Source of the DNA: Planctomycetota bacterium
Lineage (GTDB): Bacteria > Planctomycetota > Planctomycetia > Pirellulales > Pirellulaceae
NCBI GenBank assembly: GCA_019347795.1
Contig: JAHWKS010000029.1
Coordinates: 1-14,706, forward strand
Length of the DNA stretch: 14,706 nucleotides
Reading direction: 5' to 3'
Both the position numbers and the translations under genes were made by a program. Below are positions 14,521-14,706 of the stretch, in pieces. The notes under the pieces are model-generated. The model did not search any database and was not told the DNA's origin. It saw only the letters and a program-made list of their open reading frames with translations. The first letter of the stretch is position 1, and each line of letters starts with the position of its first letter.

Positions 14521-14706
14521 CGGCCTCCGCCGTCTGCGAGCGACTAAGCACGGCTGGTGGGATCCGCCCCTGCCCGCCGAACTGACGACGCCCAAACCGT
14601 TGCCGAAGCAAACGTCGTCGGTCCGGCCAAGGCCTTGCTGATTGCTGGCACCCTTCCTCCCCGCTCGGCACCCGCGGGCCCGGGGGGGCTTGAGGCCGCA
14701 GCGGTG
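14521..14706. other. right-edge stretch without a supportable gene
   Basis: After the DUF2130 remnant breaks off, one plus frame reads KHGWWDPPLPAELTTPKPLP and stops at 14641; it could be a fragment of another gene but I do not recognise it. A G-rich run (CCCGGGGGGG) lies close to the edge. Confidence 0.3.

Noticed and set aside
1..14706. CRISPR arrays, tRNA or rRNA genes
   Set aside because: I saw no regularly spaced repeats and no tRNA-like cloverleaf or rRNA-like sequence on either strand.

Overview
This is a GC-rich bacterial window, most likely from a planctomycete or a relative. The lineage is an inference from gene content: a DUF1080 (3-keto-disaccharide hydrolase type) domain, an exported AGE-family protein and XerC/D-like recombinases of a type I associate with that group. 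No rRNA, tRNA or housekeeping marker is present to confirm it. The two long genes for sugar chemistry are intact, while almost everything around them is mobile or defence DNA in varying stages of decay.

Left part (1-2990). The 3' end of an unrecognised gene (3-194, +) converges on a small multi-pass membrane protein (230-643, -). A tyrosine recombinase (735-1716, -) follows. It has every catalytic residue but is split between two frames by a run of 11 C. A short frameshifted unknown gene (1895-2139, +) diverges from it, and then comes a GC-rich Pro/Arg-rich stretch of doubtful coding status.

Centre (2988-7075). A signal-peptide-bearing AGE-superfamily protein (+) converges on a 798-residue protein (-) that joins a GMC flavin oxidoreductase to a DUF1080 domain. 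A sugar oxidase followed on the same chain by a 3-keto-glycoside-cleaving domain would make a self-contained oxidise-then-cleave enzyme. This is the most attractive biochemical hypothesis in the window.

Right part (7400-14706). An intact ISL3-type insertion sequence (about 8022-9563) sits inside a gene for an aminoglycoside-phosphotransferase-like kinase. Removing 1548 bases, the element plus one target repeat, joins the two halves in frame. Next, on the minus strand, is a PD-(D/E)XK nuclease domain and a GHKL ATPase domain in adjacent frames, which look like one fusion gene broken by a single frameshift. Then come a decayed second copy of the recombinase (about 11940-12695, same orientation as the first), a three-frame remnant of the C-terminus of a type III restriction Res subunit, an intact HEPN-like gene (13367-14317, +), and a frameshifted piece of a DUF2130 gene. 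This reads as a defence island eroded by recombination. The two recombinase copies bracket about 10-11 kb in direct orientation.

Caution: at least seven independent frame breaks are inferred. Most lie in clearly degenerate copies and fit real decay. Those in the C11 tract, in the unknown gene at about 2070 and in the nuclease-ATPase gene at about 11155 could also be sequencing or assembly errors and need read-level checking.
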